A stretch of DNA of 64,000 nucleotides from Nannocystis pusilla (GCF_026626665.1 NZ_JAPNKE010000002.1:11490001-11554000), one strand, 5' to 3'; shown: positions 9,580 to 20,544, counted from the stretch's first letter. Notes: a model not told the origin generated them from the sequence alone. Numbers and translations are program-made.

Positions 9580-10376
9580 TCACCGGCCCGTCCGGCGCGC
9601 TCGATCGCCTGACATCGACCTCGGCGTCGATCGGGGCCAGCTCGCGTGCAGCCGGCTCACCAGCGCGGCCACATCCTCGCGCGCGTCTCCTGCGACGGCG
9701 ACCGTCACCCAGTCCTGCCCGGCCCCGAGGCTCACCAGGACGCTCGTGCTCGCGAGCCGGAGGCACGTGACGCCCGCGAGGTCGGGAGGAGGAGGCTCCC
9801 GCCCAGGTCGCGGAGTTGCCGGACGACCTCATTTTTGATCGACGACTGGTTCGCCGGGTCGCCGAGGATCAAGAGACCGCCGTGCACCGGCCGGGCGCTC
9901 AGCTCGAAGTACGTCAAGGTCCGCTCGGCCAGCAGCTCCCCGAGGGTCTGGCGAATGTCGTGTCGAGCATCGGCCTCGTAGACGCCGTTGCTCCCCATCT
10001 CGACGAGGGCTGCGTCCGCTCCGTCGCCGCGGCTCAGGTCGAGGAAGAGCTCGAAGGGCGAGATGGCGCTCGGGTCGGGGTCGAAGCCGACGAGGAAGAA
10101 CTGGTCCCGTGGATAGGGGGCGGGCTCCTCCTCCGCCAGCCACGCCCACTGCTCCGCGAGAGGGTCGAGCCTGTGCTCGTAGGCCCCGAGCGGGTTGAAG
10201 GCCCCGCTGCTCCGGCCCATCGTCCGCATCAGGTCGACGTAGATACGAGGCAGCGTGAGGCCGAACCGTGCCTCCCAGCGCGCGAGCTCGGCCCTCTCGA
10301 CACCCTCTGCCTTCGCGAGGAAGTCGGGGCGGCGAGCGTCGATGAGCGCGACCAGCGAAGGCCAGAGGTCCGTCAC
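9580..10376 (-). CDS. SMI1/KNR4 (SUKH)-family protein (one frameshift)
   Basis: Start 10376. The SUKH signature lies near residues 28-55 (RWEARFGLTLPRIYVDLMR, with a GAFNPLG loop), followed by the FFLVGFDPDPSAISPF strand. The frame breaks near 9790. The next frame gives a sensible beta-rich ending (VTCLRLASTSVLVSLG, then WVTVAVAGDAREDVAAL) and stops at 9580. SUKH proteins often act as immunity proteins against contact-dependent toxins. No toxin gene is adjacent here, so that role is not shown. Confidence 0.72.
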
Positions 10377-10767
10377 CGCCTCATCCTAACAGACGCGGCG
10401 CCGATCCCTCGCGGACGCGCTACCGCGCCGCCTCGATGAGGTGATTTCCGAATCACTGGTGAGGCCCTGGCGGATGTCGTGAATGGGGGCGGAGTTCGAC
10501 CGAGCGACTCTGGTGAATCCACCTCCGCGGTCTCGGGGAGACCAGGTGGGGCGCACAGGCGACCGATGGAAAGAGACTTCCTGAGCGCAATGACGGTTCG
10601 GGCGGTGGGGGGGCAGCGAGGTCGCTGAACCGGACAGGGGTCAGGCCATGGCACGAACACGACGAGTCGGCCAGTGATGCGCGAAAATGCGCAGATGACA
10701 ATGCGGCCGCGCACGCCTCACCGCGGCGCCGGTTGATCTCGTCGGCATCCGGTGCTGAAATCGTGGG
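10377..10767. other. Intergenic region without recognised features
   Basis: Separates two divergently transcribed genes (starts at 10376 minus and 10768 plus). It probably contains promoters for both, but I see no clear -35/-10 pair, repeat or RNA gene. Confidence 0.5.
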
Positions 10768-12344
10768 ATGAAGCCCGACATCGGCGAGCTCTGGCGAGCG
10801 TACCGTGGCGATCCGCTCCGCCTGGACCTGCTGCGACGCGCCGAGGCCGAGGCCGTGGCGGCCATGGGGGCCGCCGGCGACGAGGAGCCGGTCGGGCAAC
10901 TGCTGCGACGGCTGCGCGAGGTGTTGGTGCCGGCCACCTGCGTCGCGCGCTGCGCGAGCAGCCGCGAGGCTCTCACGACGCCGGGCCGGGCTACGCTCCG
11001 GGAGCGTTCGCCGAGGTGCTGCGGGCCTGGGCCGAGCGGCTGCCGGAGCCCGAGCGACAGGGCCTGCTTCGGCGAGCGGCGCCGTGCTTCGCCGACCTGC
11101 CGGCAGCGAGCGCCGCGACGCCCGATCAGGAGCCTCGCGAGGACGAGCCCGCGGACGGCGAGCGCAGCCTCTACGAGGCGTTCCAGGTGCGCGACCCCGA
11201 GGCGCGATGGACGGCCCTCAGGCGGCTGGCCGGGTCCGACGACGAGAAGCTGCGCTACCTCTACCGCCGCGTGCAGGGGACCGAGTTCGCGCTGCCGAGC
11301 GAGATCCTCAGCTTCCCGGTCTCGGCCCTCGACCGCGACCAGGGGCGAGCGGCTCCGGGCCGAGGAGCTCCGCAGCGGGCGTCTGCCGGGCCCGTTGTTG
11401 CTGCACTACGCGAAGCTGCTCGGCGAGCACGAGCGCAGCGCGGTGGTCGACCGCGGGCTGGATGCGATCGAGGCGGTCCACCCGCCGCTGCCGCTGGAGA
11501 CCTTCTACGGCCACGCGTCCGTGCTCGAGCCGGGGCAGGTCCGTCGAGCGGTCGCGTGGATCTTGCGGCAGGACGACCCACGCGAGGAGCGGCTCGAGCT
11601 GGTGGGCGAGCTGGCCGGGCGGCTGCTCGAGCTCGGCCATTGTGGGGAGGCCGTCGCCATGATTCACGGCATCGACGACGGCCAGGCCGGGGCCCGCGAG
11701 CTCGGCCGAATGTTCGCCCTGTCGGCGGCCCGGGGCGAGAGCGCGATAGGTCCCGTGGACGCCGCGCTCACCACGGACCCGAAGCGCCTCGTCTACGTGC
11801 AGGCGTTCGCGCGCGAGCTCGGCGGCTCCGAGGTGATCGTGCGGCCCGACGTGGCCGGCGAATTGCTGGCGCGCATCGGCATGCTCGGCGACGAGGACTG
11901 CCGCGCCGCGGCGCTCGCGGCCGTGATCGGGGCGCTCCCGCGGGGTGTCTCGTTGATGCCGTGGCTCGGGGCGATCGACACCCGCACGCGGGGCGCGGCG
12001 CGGCGGCGCAGCCTGCTCGTCCTGCTCGAGTCGGCGAACTTCGACGGGCCGCAGGCCCTGGCGCGCCTGCGCGAGGTCGTGGCGGAGCTCCTGGTCGATT
12101 CGTCGCTCGCGGCCGAGGAGCTCGCGGCGGCGTGCCTGGCCTCTCGCCGCTTGCCGGCCGACGAGCGCGCGCCGCTGTGGGCGCGCTGGCTGACCCGCCA
12201 CCTCGACGAGTCCCAGGACGTGCTGGCGCCGCTCCGAGCGCGCTCGGGGCCGTGTTCGCGGCCACGCTGGTGGAGCTGGGCGGCGAGGCGGCGCTCCTCC
12301 GAGGTTGCGACGTCCTGATCGACGTCGCCACGACGCTCGCGTGA
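10768..12344 (+). CDS. Unknown, predicted mostly alpha-helical protein (about three frameshifts)
   Basis: Start ATG 10768 (MKPDIGELWRAYRGDPLRLD). The protein-like sequence moves frame near 10930, returns near 11340 and shifts again near 12240, ending VFAATLVELGGEAALL at 12344. About 525 residues, no signal peptide or membrane segment. The Leu/Ala/Arg-rich helical pattern with recurring ERLELVGELAGRLLELG-like stretches suggests helical repeats. No family recognised. Confidence 0.5.
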
Positions 12345-12580
12345 TTCGCCCGCCGAGGGTCGACGCGACGAGGGCGCCGCAGCCATGGCGAGCGGTGTGA
12401 CGAATTCTCTGAACCGCAAAAATAGTGTCAAGAAAGGCCCATGGAAAGCACTTGCTCCGGGCCCTCAGCGACGCTTGCGCGGGCCGGCGCGGACGGCGGA
12501 TCCACCGCACGAGATCGAGCGCTGACGAGCCGCTCGGGGCCTGCGTTCGCGTTTCGCCGGACCCCATGCATGCCTGGGAG

Positions 12581-12906
12581 ATGGCGTCCTTTCACTCCCC
12601 CACGGAGCCGCTGTCGATCTCGAAGCCCTCCTGCCGACCGAGCTCGCCGAGCTGGTGGACCACGCGGTCGCCAACATCGCAGACGCCGCCCTCGAGCTCG
12701 CCCCGACGTGCGACCCTGCCGAGCTCACCACGTTGGCTCGGCTGTGGATCGACGCGCTCGACCGGCCTTCGCTGGCGAATGTCTGTACCACGGTCGCGGC
12801 CCCGGAGCCGCGTCGCGCTGTCCGCCTGGTCGCCTGCGTGCTCGTCACGACGTGCCAGCGCCGGGCTCCGCCGCGCAGGGCTGCTTGTGAGCCGGCCATG
12901 ACGTGA
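12581..12906 (+). CDS. Small hypothetical protein (possible frameshift near start)
   Basis: The frame from about 12600 to 12906 is protein-like (VDLEALLPTELAELVDH, then ANIADAALELAPTCDPAEL). An ATG at 12581 preceded by GGGAG is one frame off and joins it across a run of five C near 12597-12601. A GTG at 12655 would be the in-frame alternative, giving 83 residues. About 105 residues, helical, no recognised family. Confidence 0.35.
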
Positions 12907-13130
12907 AGCTGCCCGGGCACGAGCCGTGCTGGCCATCGACGCTCGACGGCTCGTGGGGCGGTGGGCGTCTCGCCGGGGGAGCGCGCCTGTCCCCCGGTCG
13001 CGGTCCCCGGCGCCGCGTGGGAACCGGGCGGACAGCGTGCCGAACAGGCGCACGACGAGCGGGCGTCCCACACGCTCGATTCGTTCGAGGTGAGCTCGAC
13101 GCGGAGTCCGTCGCGCTTCCCCGGCGCTGA

Positions 13131-14228
13131 ATGGCCGGCTGCTGGTCGGGGCCGCCCTCTTTGTCAGACTGGCACGCCATGGACGTGCGCCTCGACGCGA
13201 TACGGCCCCGTTCGCTGCTGCAGGAGCTCGCCGCCCCGGCACGGACCCGGCCCGCCGTCCTTCGTATCGATCTGTCCGCGCTCCACGACATCGACAGCAC
13301 GGGCGTGGCGGCGCTCCGCGCTGCCTCCCGCAGGCTGAGCCGCTCCGGCATCGCCGTCGAGCTGCACGGCGCTTCACCCGAGGTCGCGCGCGTGCTCGCC
13401 GACACGCCCGAGCCCAACCCACCGGAGCTCCCGCGCGAGCCCGGCGCGCTCGAACGCGTCGGCAGAGCCACGCTCGCGGCGTGGCGCGGCCTGCTCACGC
13501 TGGCCGACATGACCCTCGAGGCCATGCAGGGCGCCGTCGCTGCGGTGATGGGCCGGCGCACCTTCTCGTGGCGCGATGTGGCCGAGCAGCTGGAGCTGAT
13601 GGGGGCCGACGCGCTCCCCATCGCCGCCACGATGAGCTTCTTGCTGGGGCTGGTGTTGGACTTCCAGACCTGGGTGCAGATGCATCATTACGGGACCGAG
13701 TCGGTCGTGCTCGAGTTCGTCGGCATCGGCATGGCCCGCGGGTTCGCGCCGTTCATCGTGGCGATCCTCCTGGCGAGCCGCACCGCCCCGGCCATCGCCG
13801 CCGAGCTGTCGACGATGGAGATGCGCCAGGAGAACGACGTGCTGCGCGTCATGGGGATCTCGCCCGTCCGCCACTTGGTGGTCCCGCGCCTGTTCGCGAT
13901 CACGCTCGTCGCCCCGGCTTTGTCGCTGATCGCCACGACCAGCGGCATCCTCGGCGGCTTGCTGGTGACGGTGTGGCTCGACCCACACTGGATGTCGGCG
14001 CTCGAGACGATGTTGCGAGAGATGACGCTGTCCGACCTGTGGCTCGGGACGGTCAAGTCCGTGCTGTTCGGGTGGGTGATCGGGCTCGCCAGCGCGTTCA
14101 CCGGGCTCCACAGCGGGTATGGGGCGCTCAGCATCGGGATCGCGGCCACCCGGGCGGCGGTCGCCAGCATCTTCTTCGTCATGATCGTCGACAGCATCGT
14201 GACCACGCTATGGACGCTCGCACAATGA
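13131..14228 (+). CDS. mlaE: MlaE-family ABC lipid-transporter permease with N-terminal STAS (MlaB-like) domain
   Basis: Inner-membrane permease of a retrograde/anterograde phospholipid transporter. Residues ~15-105 form a STAS domain (LRIDLSALHDIDSTGVAAL), the role played by separate MlaB in E. coli. Residues ~115-365 are the MlaE permease: LPIAATMSFLLGLVLDFQ, the coupling-helix region AAELSTMEMRQENDVLRVMGI, and several transmembrane helices. The start is uncertain: ATG 13131 follows an in-frame stop, while ATG 13179 begins closer to the STAS fold. The stop overlaps the ATPase start by ATGA at 14225-14228. Intact frame. Confidence 0.93.
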   Translation: MAGCWSGPPSLSDWHAMDVRLDAIRPRSLLQELAAPARTRPAVLRIDLSALHDIDSTGVAALRAASRRLSRSGIAVELHGASPEVARVLADTPEPNPPELPREPGALERVGRATLAAWRGLLTLADMTLEAMQGAVAAVMGRRTFSWRDVAEQLELMGADALPIAATMSFLLGLVLDFQTWVQMHHYGTESVVLEFVGIGMARGFAPFIVAILLASRTAPAIAAELSTMEMRQENDVLRVMGISPVRHLVVPRLFAITLVAPALSLIATTSGILGGLLVTVWLDPHWMSALETMLREMTLSDLWLGTVKSVLFGWVIGLASAFTGLHSGYGALSIGIAATRAAVASIFFVMIVDSIVTTLWTLAQ

Positions 14229-14989
14229 CGGCCTCGGGACTCGTGGAGCTGCGCGACGTGGCCGTCGGATACGCGGAGTCGCCGGTGTTGACCGGCATCG
14301 ACCTCCGCATCGACGCGGGCGAGATCGTCTGCATCATCGGCGCCTCGGGCAGCGGCAAGTCCACGCTGCTCCGCGCGATGGTGGGGCTGCTCGAGCCGGC
14401 CGCGGGGGCGGTGCACCTGTTCGGGCAGGACCTCTACGCGATGCGCCGCCGATCGCGGGGGCGCGTGCTGTCACGCGTGGGGGTGCTGTTTCAGAACGAC
14501 GCCCTCTTCAGCTCGATGTCCGTCCTCGACAACGTCATGTTTCCCGGCCGCAAGCTGACCGACCTGCCCGACGAGGTGATCCACGAGCTCGCGCTCATCG
14601 AGCTCGCGCGGCTCGGGGTGGACGCGCTGCCCGAACGCATGCCGCAGGAGATCTCGGGCGGCCAGGCCAAGCGGGTCGCGCTGGCCCGCGCCAACGTCCT
14701 CGCGCCCGAGCTCATCTTCTGCGACGAACCGACGGCCAGCCTCGACCCGATCAACGCCGCGGTCCTGGGCCGGGAGCTCATGCGATTGCGCGACGATCAG
14801 GGCTCTGCGGTGGTCCTCGTCACCCACAACATGGAGGTGGTGAGGACGCTCTCCGATCGCACGGTGGTCATCGCCGCCGGGGGCATCCGCGCGGCCGGCA
14901 CGGCCTCGGCCCTCGAGCGCAGCGAAGATCCGCAAGTGAAGGCGTTATTCCGCATGGAGCCGGTCCCGCGGGCCCCAGGAGGCGAATAG
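14225..14989 (+). CDS. mlaF: MlaF-type ABC transporter ATP-binding protein
   Basis: 254-residue cytoplasmic ATPase powering the MlaE permease. Walker A GASGSGKST, Q-loop LFQNDALFSSMSV, signature ISGGQAKRVALARA, Walker B LIFCDEPTASLDP and switch His VTHNME are all present. Starts inside the mlaE stop codon (ATGA), so translation is coupled. The frame is intact. Confidence 0.95.
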   Translation: MTASGLVELRDVAVGYAESPVLTGIDLRIDAGEIVCIIGASGSGKSTLLRAMVGLLEPAAGAVHLFGQDLYAMRRRSRGRVLSRVGVLFQNDALFSSMSVLDNVMFPGRKLTDLPDEVIHELALIELARLGVDALPERMPQEISGGQAKRVALARANVLAPELIFCDEPTASLDPINAAVLGRELMRLRDDQGSAVVLVTHNMEVVRTLSDRTVVIAAGGIRAAGTASALERSEDPQVKALFRMEPVPRAPGGE

Positions 14990-14993
14990 GGCG

Positions 14994-15917
14994 ATGGCCA
15001 AGATCCGCACGCAGGTCGTCAAGCTCGGGCTCTTCGTGGTCAGCGTCGTCACGGTCCTGGTCATGGCGCTCGTGCTCGTCGGCGGGCTGCGCCTGGGGCG
15101 GCGCGCCGACGCGTATCACATCATCACGAGCGAAGGGGTCCTGGGCATCGATCTGGAATCGACGGTGACGATGCGCGGCGTGGACATCGGCAGGGTGGCG
15201 GCGATCGAGCTCGACCGCAGCGACTTCGGCCGTGTCCGGATCGATCTGAAGATCGACCCCGCGGTCGCCATCCCCGCGTCCTCCAAAGCCTTCTTCCAGC
15301 GGGTCGGGGTCACCGGCCAGCGCGGGATCGACATCACGGGGGGGACGCTCGCCGACGGCCGGCTGGCCCCCGGAAGCGCCATCCCTCGCGGAGAGACGCC
15401 GCTCGAGGTCCTCGAGTCGCGCGCGAGCGGGCTCGGCGAAGAGCTGACGACCCTCGTGACCGACGCGACGCAGGTCGTCCGGAGCGCGAAGGAGGTGATC
15501 GCGGCCGTCGATCCGGCGAGGGTCGCCGCGATCGTCGAGGCCGTCGAGCCGCGGCGCGTGGCGGCGCTCCTCGTGCATGGCGAGCGCACCGCGAAGAGGC
15601 TCGAGTCGGTCGGCGAGCAGCTCCAGCGGGCGCTGCACGAGGGGCGCGCCCACCTCGGCGATCTGGCCCACGGCGTCGATGCCCTCGGAGTTCGAGCCTC
15701 GACGGTGCTCGAGCACGTCGACGGCGCATCGCTGGAGCTGTCGCGCCTGCTCGTCGGGGCGACCACCGTCCTGAGCGCCAACGAGGACGACCTGCGCGTG
15801 GCCCTCGCCAACATCCGGCGGATGTCGCAGGACGCCCGGGCGCTCATTCAAGCGTTGAGGACGCGGCCGAGCCTGCTGCTGCGTTCGGCCCCGCCCAAGG
15901 ATCGCAAGCTGCCATGA
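14994..15917 (+). CDS. mlaD: MlaD/MCE-family substrate-binding protein
   Basis: 307 residues. One N-terminal membrane anchor (LGLFVVSVVTVLVMALVLVGG) is followed by the MCE domain with VTMRGVDIGRVAAIEL and VTGQRGIDITGG. A long alpha-helical tail (~residues 135-300) is expected for MCE proteins that form hexameric rings or tunnels toward the outer membrane. It starts 4 bp after mlaF, with AGGAGG just upstream. The stop overlaps the next ATG (ATGA at 15914-15917). Confidence 0.93.
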   Translation: MAKIRTQVVKLGLFVVSVVTVLVMALVLVGGLRLGRRADAYHIITSEGVLGIDLESTVTMRGVDIGRVAAIELDRSDFGRVRIDLKIDPAVAIPASSKAFFQRVGVTGQRGIDITGGTLADGRLAPGSAIPRGETPLEVLESRASGLGEELTTLVTDATQVVRSAKEVIAAVDPARVAAIVEAVEPRRVAALLVHGERTAKRLESVGEQLQRALHEGRAHLGDLAHGVDALGVRASTVLEHVDGASLELSRLLVGATTVLSANEDDLRVALANIRRMSQDARALIQALRTRPSLLLRSAPPKDRKLP

Positions 15918-16568
15918 GGCCCGGCCACATCTGGGCGCTCGTGGTCGCCGTGGTGCTCGCGTGTGCGCCGACGGTCCCGACCACCCATCTCTATCGGGTG
16001 AATCTGCCCACCACGCCGGGCACGGCGCCGTGGCCGTGCGAACCGGAGGCGCGCGCGAGCCTGCTGGTGCGAGACATGCGGGTGGCCGGGGCGTACGACG
16101 ATGCTCGTATGATGTATCGCGAGTCCGAGTATCGACTCCAGCGCTACGATTATCACGAGTGGATCGTCCCCCCGGGAAGCTGGTGAGCGACGCGCTCCGC
16201 GACGGCTACGCGGCGAGCGGCTGGTTCGCCCGGGTGGAGCGGGAGCCCGACGCGTCCATCGACGCCGAGCTGCACGGTCGCGTGCTGGCGATCGAGGAGG
16301 TCGACCTCACCGAGACGCGGTGGGCCGCCCACCTGCGACTCGAGCTCGAGCTGTTCGACGCGCGGACGCACGAGCGGTTGTGGGCCCACGACTACGACCT
16401 GACGCGGCCGCTGGCGGAACGCAGCCCCGACGGCCTGGCGGCGGCGATCAGCGCCGGGCTGCGCGAGGTGATCGATGCCAGCGCTCCTTCGCTGGGGGCG
16501 GCGAGCTCACGGTCCTGCGCTCGCGCTGGCGCCCGACACCAGCCACCGGCGATCGGCCGGGGAGCTGA
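15914..16568 (+). CDS. ABC-type transport auxiliary lipoprotein (PqiC-like), one or more frameshifts
   Basis: Fourth gene of the Mla-type operon, overlapping mlaD by ATGA. The signal peptide IWALVVAVVLAC ends in a lipobox. The family pattern follows: ASLLVRDMRVAGAYDDARMM, YHEWIVPPG, then after a frameshift near 16180 SDALRDGYAASGWFA and AHLRLELELFDARTHERLW. This matches auxiliary lipoproteins that accompany MCE transporters and sit on the periplasmic side of the outer membrane. The 3' end is uncertain: the shifted frame runs on to 16809, but family-like sequence ends near 16490. Confidence 0.7.
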
Positions 16569-17000
16569 CGGGACGTCCGGGCGGAAGTCGTTCTGCGATC
16601 TCCGGCTCGCCGGCAGCGCAAAGACGGCAGGACGAATCGCGGCCGCCAGGCCGAGCATGGGATTCGAGGTCGGCCTGGTCGTCGTCCGCACTGACTTCAG
16701 TGGTCGGCGGCGACGAGGTCCGGAGTGCTGCGAGTCGTGGCGGGCGGTCTTGTGCACTGGCCGAGCTCGCGATCGCAGACTTCGGCGGGGAGCTTTGTCT
16801 GTGATTTGATGGCGCGCGCCGCCCGTGGCGCCGCGGGGTCCGACGCGAAGACGCGGAGTGTCATGTCTCGTGGCGATACACGCATTTCGCCACATCGCGG
16901 GCGGCGCGCGCCGCGGCGCGTGAAAATGCATCGTGTATCATGCTTCATAATGTGCATATCGTGATTGACATGGAGCCAAGAATGTCGGCACCATGCTGCC
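16569..17000. other. Intergenic region, AT-richer toward 16930-16990
   Basis: No gene recognised. The last ~70 bases are unusually AT-rich for the window (tcatgcttcataatgtgcat at 16938-16957, TTGACA at 16965-16970) and probably carry the promoter of the lipoprotein gene at 17001. A precise -10 cannot be fixed. Confidence 0.45.
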
Positions 17001-17780
17001 ATGGATCTTGTCAACGGATGTCCATTGTCGCGCCATTCATGGGTCCTCGCCTTCGTCCTGATCGGGTGCGGCGACCCCGACGAAGCCACACACGGCGGCC
17101 CGTGCGCCACGACGGGCGCCACCGGCGCGCCGTCGACGTCCGCCCCGGCGTCCGGCGGCGGCGACGATTCGGAGGACTCGGAAGGGCCCATCGATTCGAC
17201 CACCGACGCGGCTGGCACCACCTCATCGGGCACGACGAGCACCGGCGGCGACACGTCCTCCGGTGGTGCAGACGACCCCGAGGGCGCGACCGAATCAGAG
17301 GACTCCGAGGCGGGCGACACCAGCGCGTCCGGCGAGACGACCGAAGCGAGCAGCACGGGTGATGCCTCGACCGGAACCACCGACGCGCCGGGCGAGACGA
17401 CCGAAGCGAGCAGCACCGGCGACACCGGCGACACGGGCGGCACGACCGGCGACGGCCAGGCAGGCCCGAGCTTCGCCGTCGATGTCTGGCCGCTGCTCGA
17501 CGACAGTTGCGGGTGCCATCAGGACAAGAACGGCGCCGGCAAGCTGCACCTGACGAGCAAGGACGCCTATGACAACCTCGTCGGCGTGGCCTCCGACCAG
17601 CTCCCGTCGATGCGGCTCGTCGAGCCCGGCGACGCCAGCCAGAGTTATCTGTGGCACAAGATGGACAACACCCACAAATCGGTCGGCGGCGAGGGCAAGA
17701 AGATGCCGCCCGGCGGTCTGCTGGGCCAGTCCGAGCGCGAGATCGTGCAACAGTGGATCGATCAGGGCGCGCAGCCCTGA
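17001..17780 (+). CDS. Lipoprotein with Ser/Thr/Gly linker and c-type-cytochrome-like domain lacking a canonical haem motif
   Basis: ATG 17001, 259 residues, intact. The signal peptide ends in a lipobox (LAFVLIGC). About 120 residues of acidic Ser/Thr/Gly linker with repeated GETTEASSTGD follow, then a ~100-residue C-terminal domain starting FAVDVWPLLDDSC. This domain resembles the small cytochrome c-like modules of secreted myxobacterial and planctomycetal proteins (MPPGG with the presumed Met ligand, IVQQWIDQGAQP end). The haem-attachment site reads CGCH, one residue short of CxxCH. A TTG at 16965 in frame could extend it by 12 residues, but the lipobox position favours 17001. Confidence 0.75.
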   Translation: MDLVNGCPLSRHSWVLAFVLIGCGDPDEATHGGPCATTGATGAPSTSAPASGGGDDSEDSEGPIDSTTDAAGTTSSGTTSTGGDTSSGGADDPEGATESEDSEAGDTSASGETTEASSTGDASTGTTDAPGETTEASSTGDTGDTGGTTGDGQAGPSFAVDVWPLLDDSCGCHQDKNGAGKLHLTSKDAYDNLVGVASDQLPSMRLVEPGDASQSYLWHKMDNTHKSVGGEGKKMPPGGLLGQSEREIVQQWIDQGAQP

Positions 17781-17994
17781 GGCGGCTCGCCCGAGCGGCC
17801 TGCGATCGGGCCATGCGCTCGGCATGCCGCGGACAAACCGCTGCTCGCCGGCGCCGACGCCAGCCGAGCGGACAGGCCGCGGACCCCGCGCAGGTGGTGA
17901 CGGACGGCGCGGACGACTCGAGCGCGGCGACGGCGAGCCGATACGATGGCTCTCGCGCCGAGGCACAGCATAGCTGTCGCCTCGGACGCATTCG

Positions 17995-20544
17995 ATGCTC
18001 CAGACGAACTTCGATCTCACCACCGGCCTCGCCTCGGCGGAGGCGGCGCTTCGATTGGCGCGCGACGGCGCGAACGAGCTGTCGCGCCGCGCGCGTCCGA
18101 CGTTGCTGAGCGACGCGCTGGCGATCGTGCGCGAGCCGATGTCGCTGCTGCTGGTCGCGTGCGGCGCGATCTATCTCGTCCTCGGCGACGCCCACGAGTC
18201 CATCATGCTGCTGGCGTTCGTCGTCTTCATCATGGTCATCACGCTCGTGCAGGAGCGAAAGACGGAGCGCGCGCTCGCGGCCCTGCGCGACATGACGAGC
18301 CCGCGCGCGCTCGTGATCCGCGACGGACGGCGCGTCCGGATCCCGGGGCGAGAGGTCGTGGTCGGCGACCTCCTCGTGCTCTCCGAGGGCGACCGGGTGT
18401 CGGCCGACGCGGCCGTGTTCGAGGGCAGCCACCTCACCGTCGACGAGTCGCTGCTGACGGGCGAGTCCGTCGCGGTGCGCAAGGCGACGTGGGACGGCGC
18501 GGCGGCGGTCTCGCGGCCAGGCGGGGAGGACCTGCCGTTCGTGTTCGCGGGCACGCTGGTGGTCGGGGGGACGGCCGTGGCCCGGGTCCACACCATCGGC
18601 GCCGCCACCGAGATCGGGCGCATCGGCAAGGCGCTCGAGCGGTCCGAGCCCGAGCAAACGACGCTCCAGCGAGAGACACGGCGACTCGTCCGTCGCCTGG
18701 CGTGGATCGGAGGGGCGCTCTCGTTGCTCGTGGTAATCGTCCACGGCGTCGCTCGCTCGAGCTGGATCGAGGGCCTGCTGGCGGGCATCACCCTCGCCAT
18801 GGCGATCCTCCCGAACGAGTTCCCGGTCGTGGTCACCATCTTCCTCGCCCTCGGCGCGCAGCGCCTGGCCAAGCGTCGCGTCTTGACGCGCCGGATCCCC
18901 GCCATCGAAGCCATCGGCGCCGCGACCGTGCTGTGCGTCGACAAGACCGGGACGCTGACCGAAAATCGCATGGCCGTGCGCACGATCGCGGCCAACGGCG
19001 AGACCTTCGACGCGCGCCGCCTCGAGCACGAGCCGCTGCCGGAGGCCTTCCACGAGGCGGTCGAGTTCAGCATCCTGGCCAGTCGCAAGGACCCGTTCGA
19101 CCCGATGGAGCGCGCGTTCAAGGAGCTCGGCGAGCAGCGCTTGGCGGGGACGGAGCACCTTCACCCCGACTTTACCCTGGTGCGCGAGTATCCGCTGGCG
19201 CGCGAGCTGCTCGCGGTGACGCAAGTGTGGCGCGCGCCAGGCGAGGCCGCGCTCGTCGTCGCCACGAAGGGCGCGCCCGAGGCCGTCGCCGACCTGTGTC
19301 ACCTCGACGACCGGGCGCGGGCGCGGCTGCGCGAGCAGGTCGAGCGCCTGGCCGCGGACGGCCTGCGCGTGCTGGCCGTCGCGCGCGGCCAGGTCCGCGC
19401 CGATCCGCCAGCGATCGCGCACGACATGGACTACGAATTCGTGGGCCTCGTGGGCCTCGCCGATCCGGTGCGCGAGCAGGTCCCGAGGGCCGTCGCCGAG
19501 TGTCATGCCGCGGGGATCCGCGTGGTCATGATCACCGGCGACTACCCGGCCACGGCCGCGGCCGTCGCCGCCCAGATCGGGCTCGACGGCGCCGGCGGGG
19601 TCGTCACCGGGGCCGAGGTGGCGGCGATGCCGGACGCCGAGCTGCAGGCGCGCGTGCGCGACACCGCCGTGTTCGCGCGGGTCCTGCCCGAGCAGAAGTT
19701 GCGCATCGTCGCGGCGTTGCGGTCGGCGGGAGAGGTCGTCGCCATGACCGGGGACGGCGTGAACGACGCTCCGGCGCTGAAGGCCGCCGACATCGGCGTC
19801 GCCATGGGCGGGCGGGGCACGGACGTGGCGCGCGAGGCGGCCACGATCGTGCTGCTCGACGACGACTTCGCCTCGCTGGTCGCCGGCGTCCGCTCGGGCC
19901 GCCGCATCGTCGACAACCTCCGCAAGGCGCTCGCGTACATCCTCGCGGTGCACCTGCCGATCGTCGGCCTCACCTTGATCCCCGTCTTCCTGGGCTGGCC
20001 GCTCGTGCTGCTGCCGATCCACATCGCGTTCCTTCACCTCGTGATCGACCCCGCCTGCTCGGTCGTCTTCGAGGCCGAGCCGGAGGAGCCCGACGTGATG
20101 CGACGGCCGCCGCGCGACCCACGGGCGCCGCTCTTCGATCGCCGCTCGATCGCCCTGAGCCTGGCTCAAGGGGCGATCGTGATGGTCGTCGTCGTCGCCG
20201 TCTACGGCCTCGCGTTGAGCCGTGGGCGCGGGGATGCCGACGCGAGGGGTTGACGTTCACCACGTTCATGGTGGCCAACCTCGGCCTCATCTTCACCAAT
20301 CGTTCGTGGTCGCGGGCGGAGGGCGAGAGCAGGGGCCGAAATGCTGCGCTCTGGTGGGTGACCGGCGGCGCGCTGGTCTTCCTCGCGCTCGTCCTGTACG
20401 TGCCGGGGCTCCGCGAGCTGTTTCGGTTCGCGCCCCTGCGCGCGCGACATCCTGTACTGCTCCGTCGCGGGCGTCCTGAGCGTGTCAGTGGTTCAAGTCT
20501 TCAAGGCGAGCCGGCGGCGAAGCGCCGTCGCTGCGGCCACGTGA
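17995..20544 (+). CDS. P-type cation-transporting ATPase (P2, calcium-type) with C-terminal frameshifts
   Basis: Inner-membrane cation pump. From ATG 17995, in order: actuator TGES (LLTGESVAV), transmembrane segment 4 with AILPNEFPVVV, phosphorylation site CVDKTGTLTEN, nucleotide domain KGAPE, MITGDYPATA, hinge TGDGVNDAPALKAADIGVAMG, and C-terminal membrane segments. The first frame stops at 20253. Two shifts (~20250 and ~20445) recover the last helices (TFTTFMVANLGLIFTNRSW, ALWWVTGGALVFLALVLYV) and the stop at 20542-20544. The MAILPNEFPV segment groups it with bacterial Ca2+/Mn2+-type pumps; the ion is inferred. Confidence 0.92.

Noticed and set aside
17011..20169. Very long minus-strand open frame (over 1,000 codons)
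   Set aside because: It is the antisense shadow of the P-type ATPase gene; the product is Arg/His/Asp-rich without any domain, as expected in GC-rich DNA.
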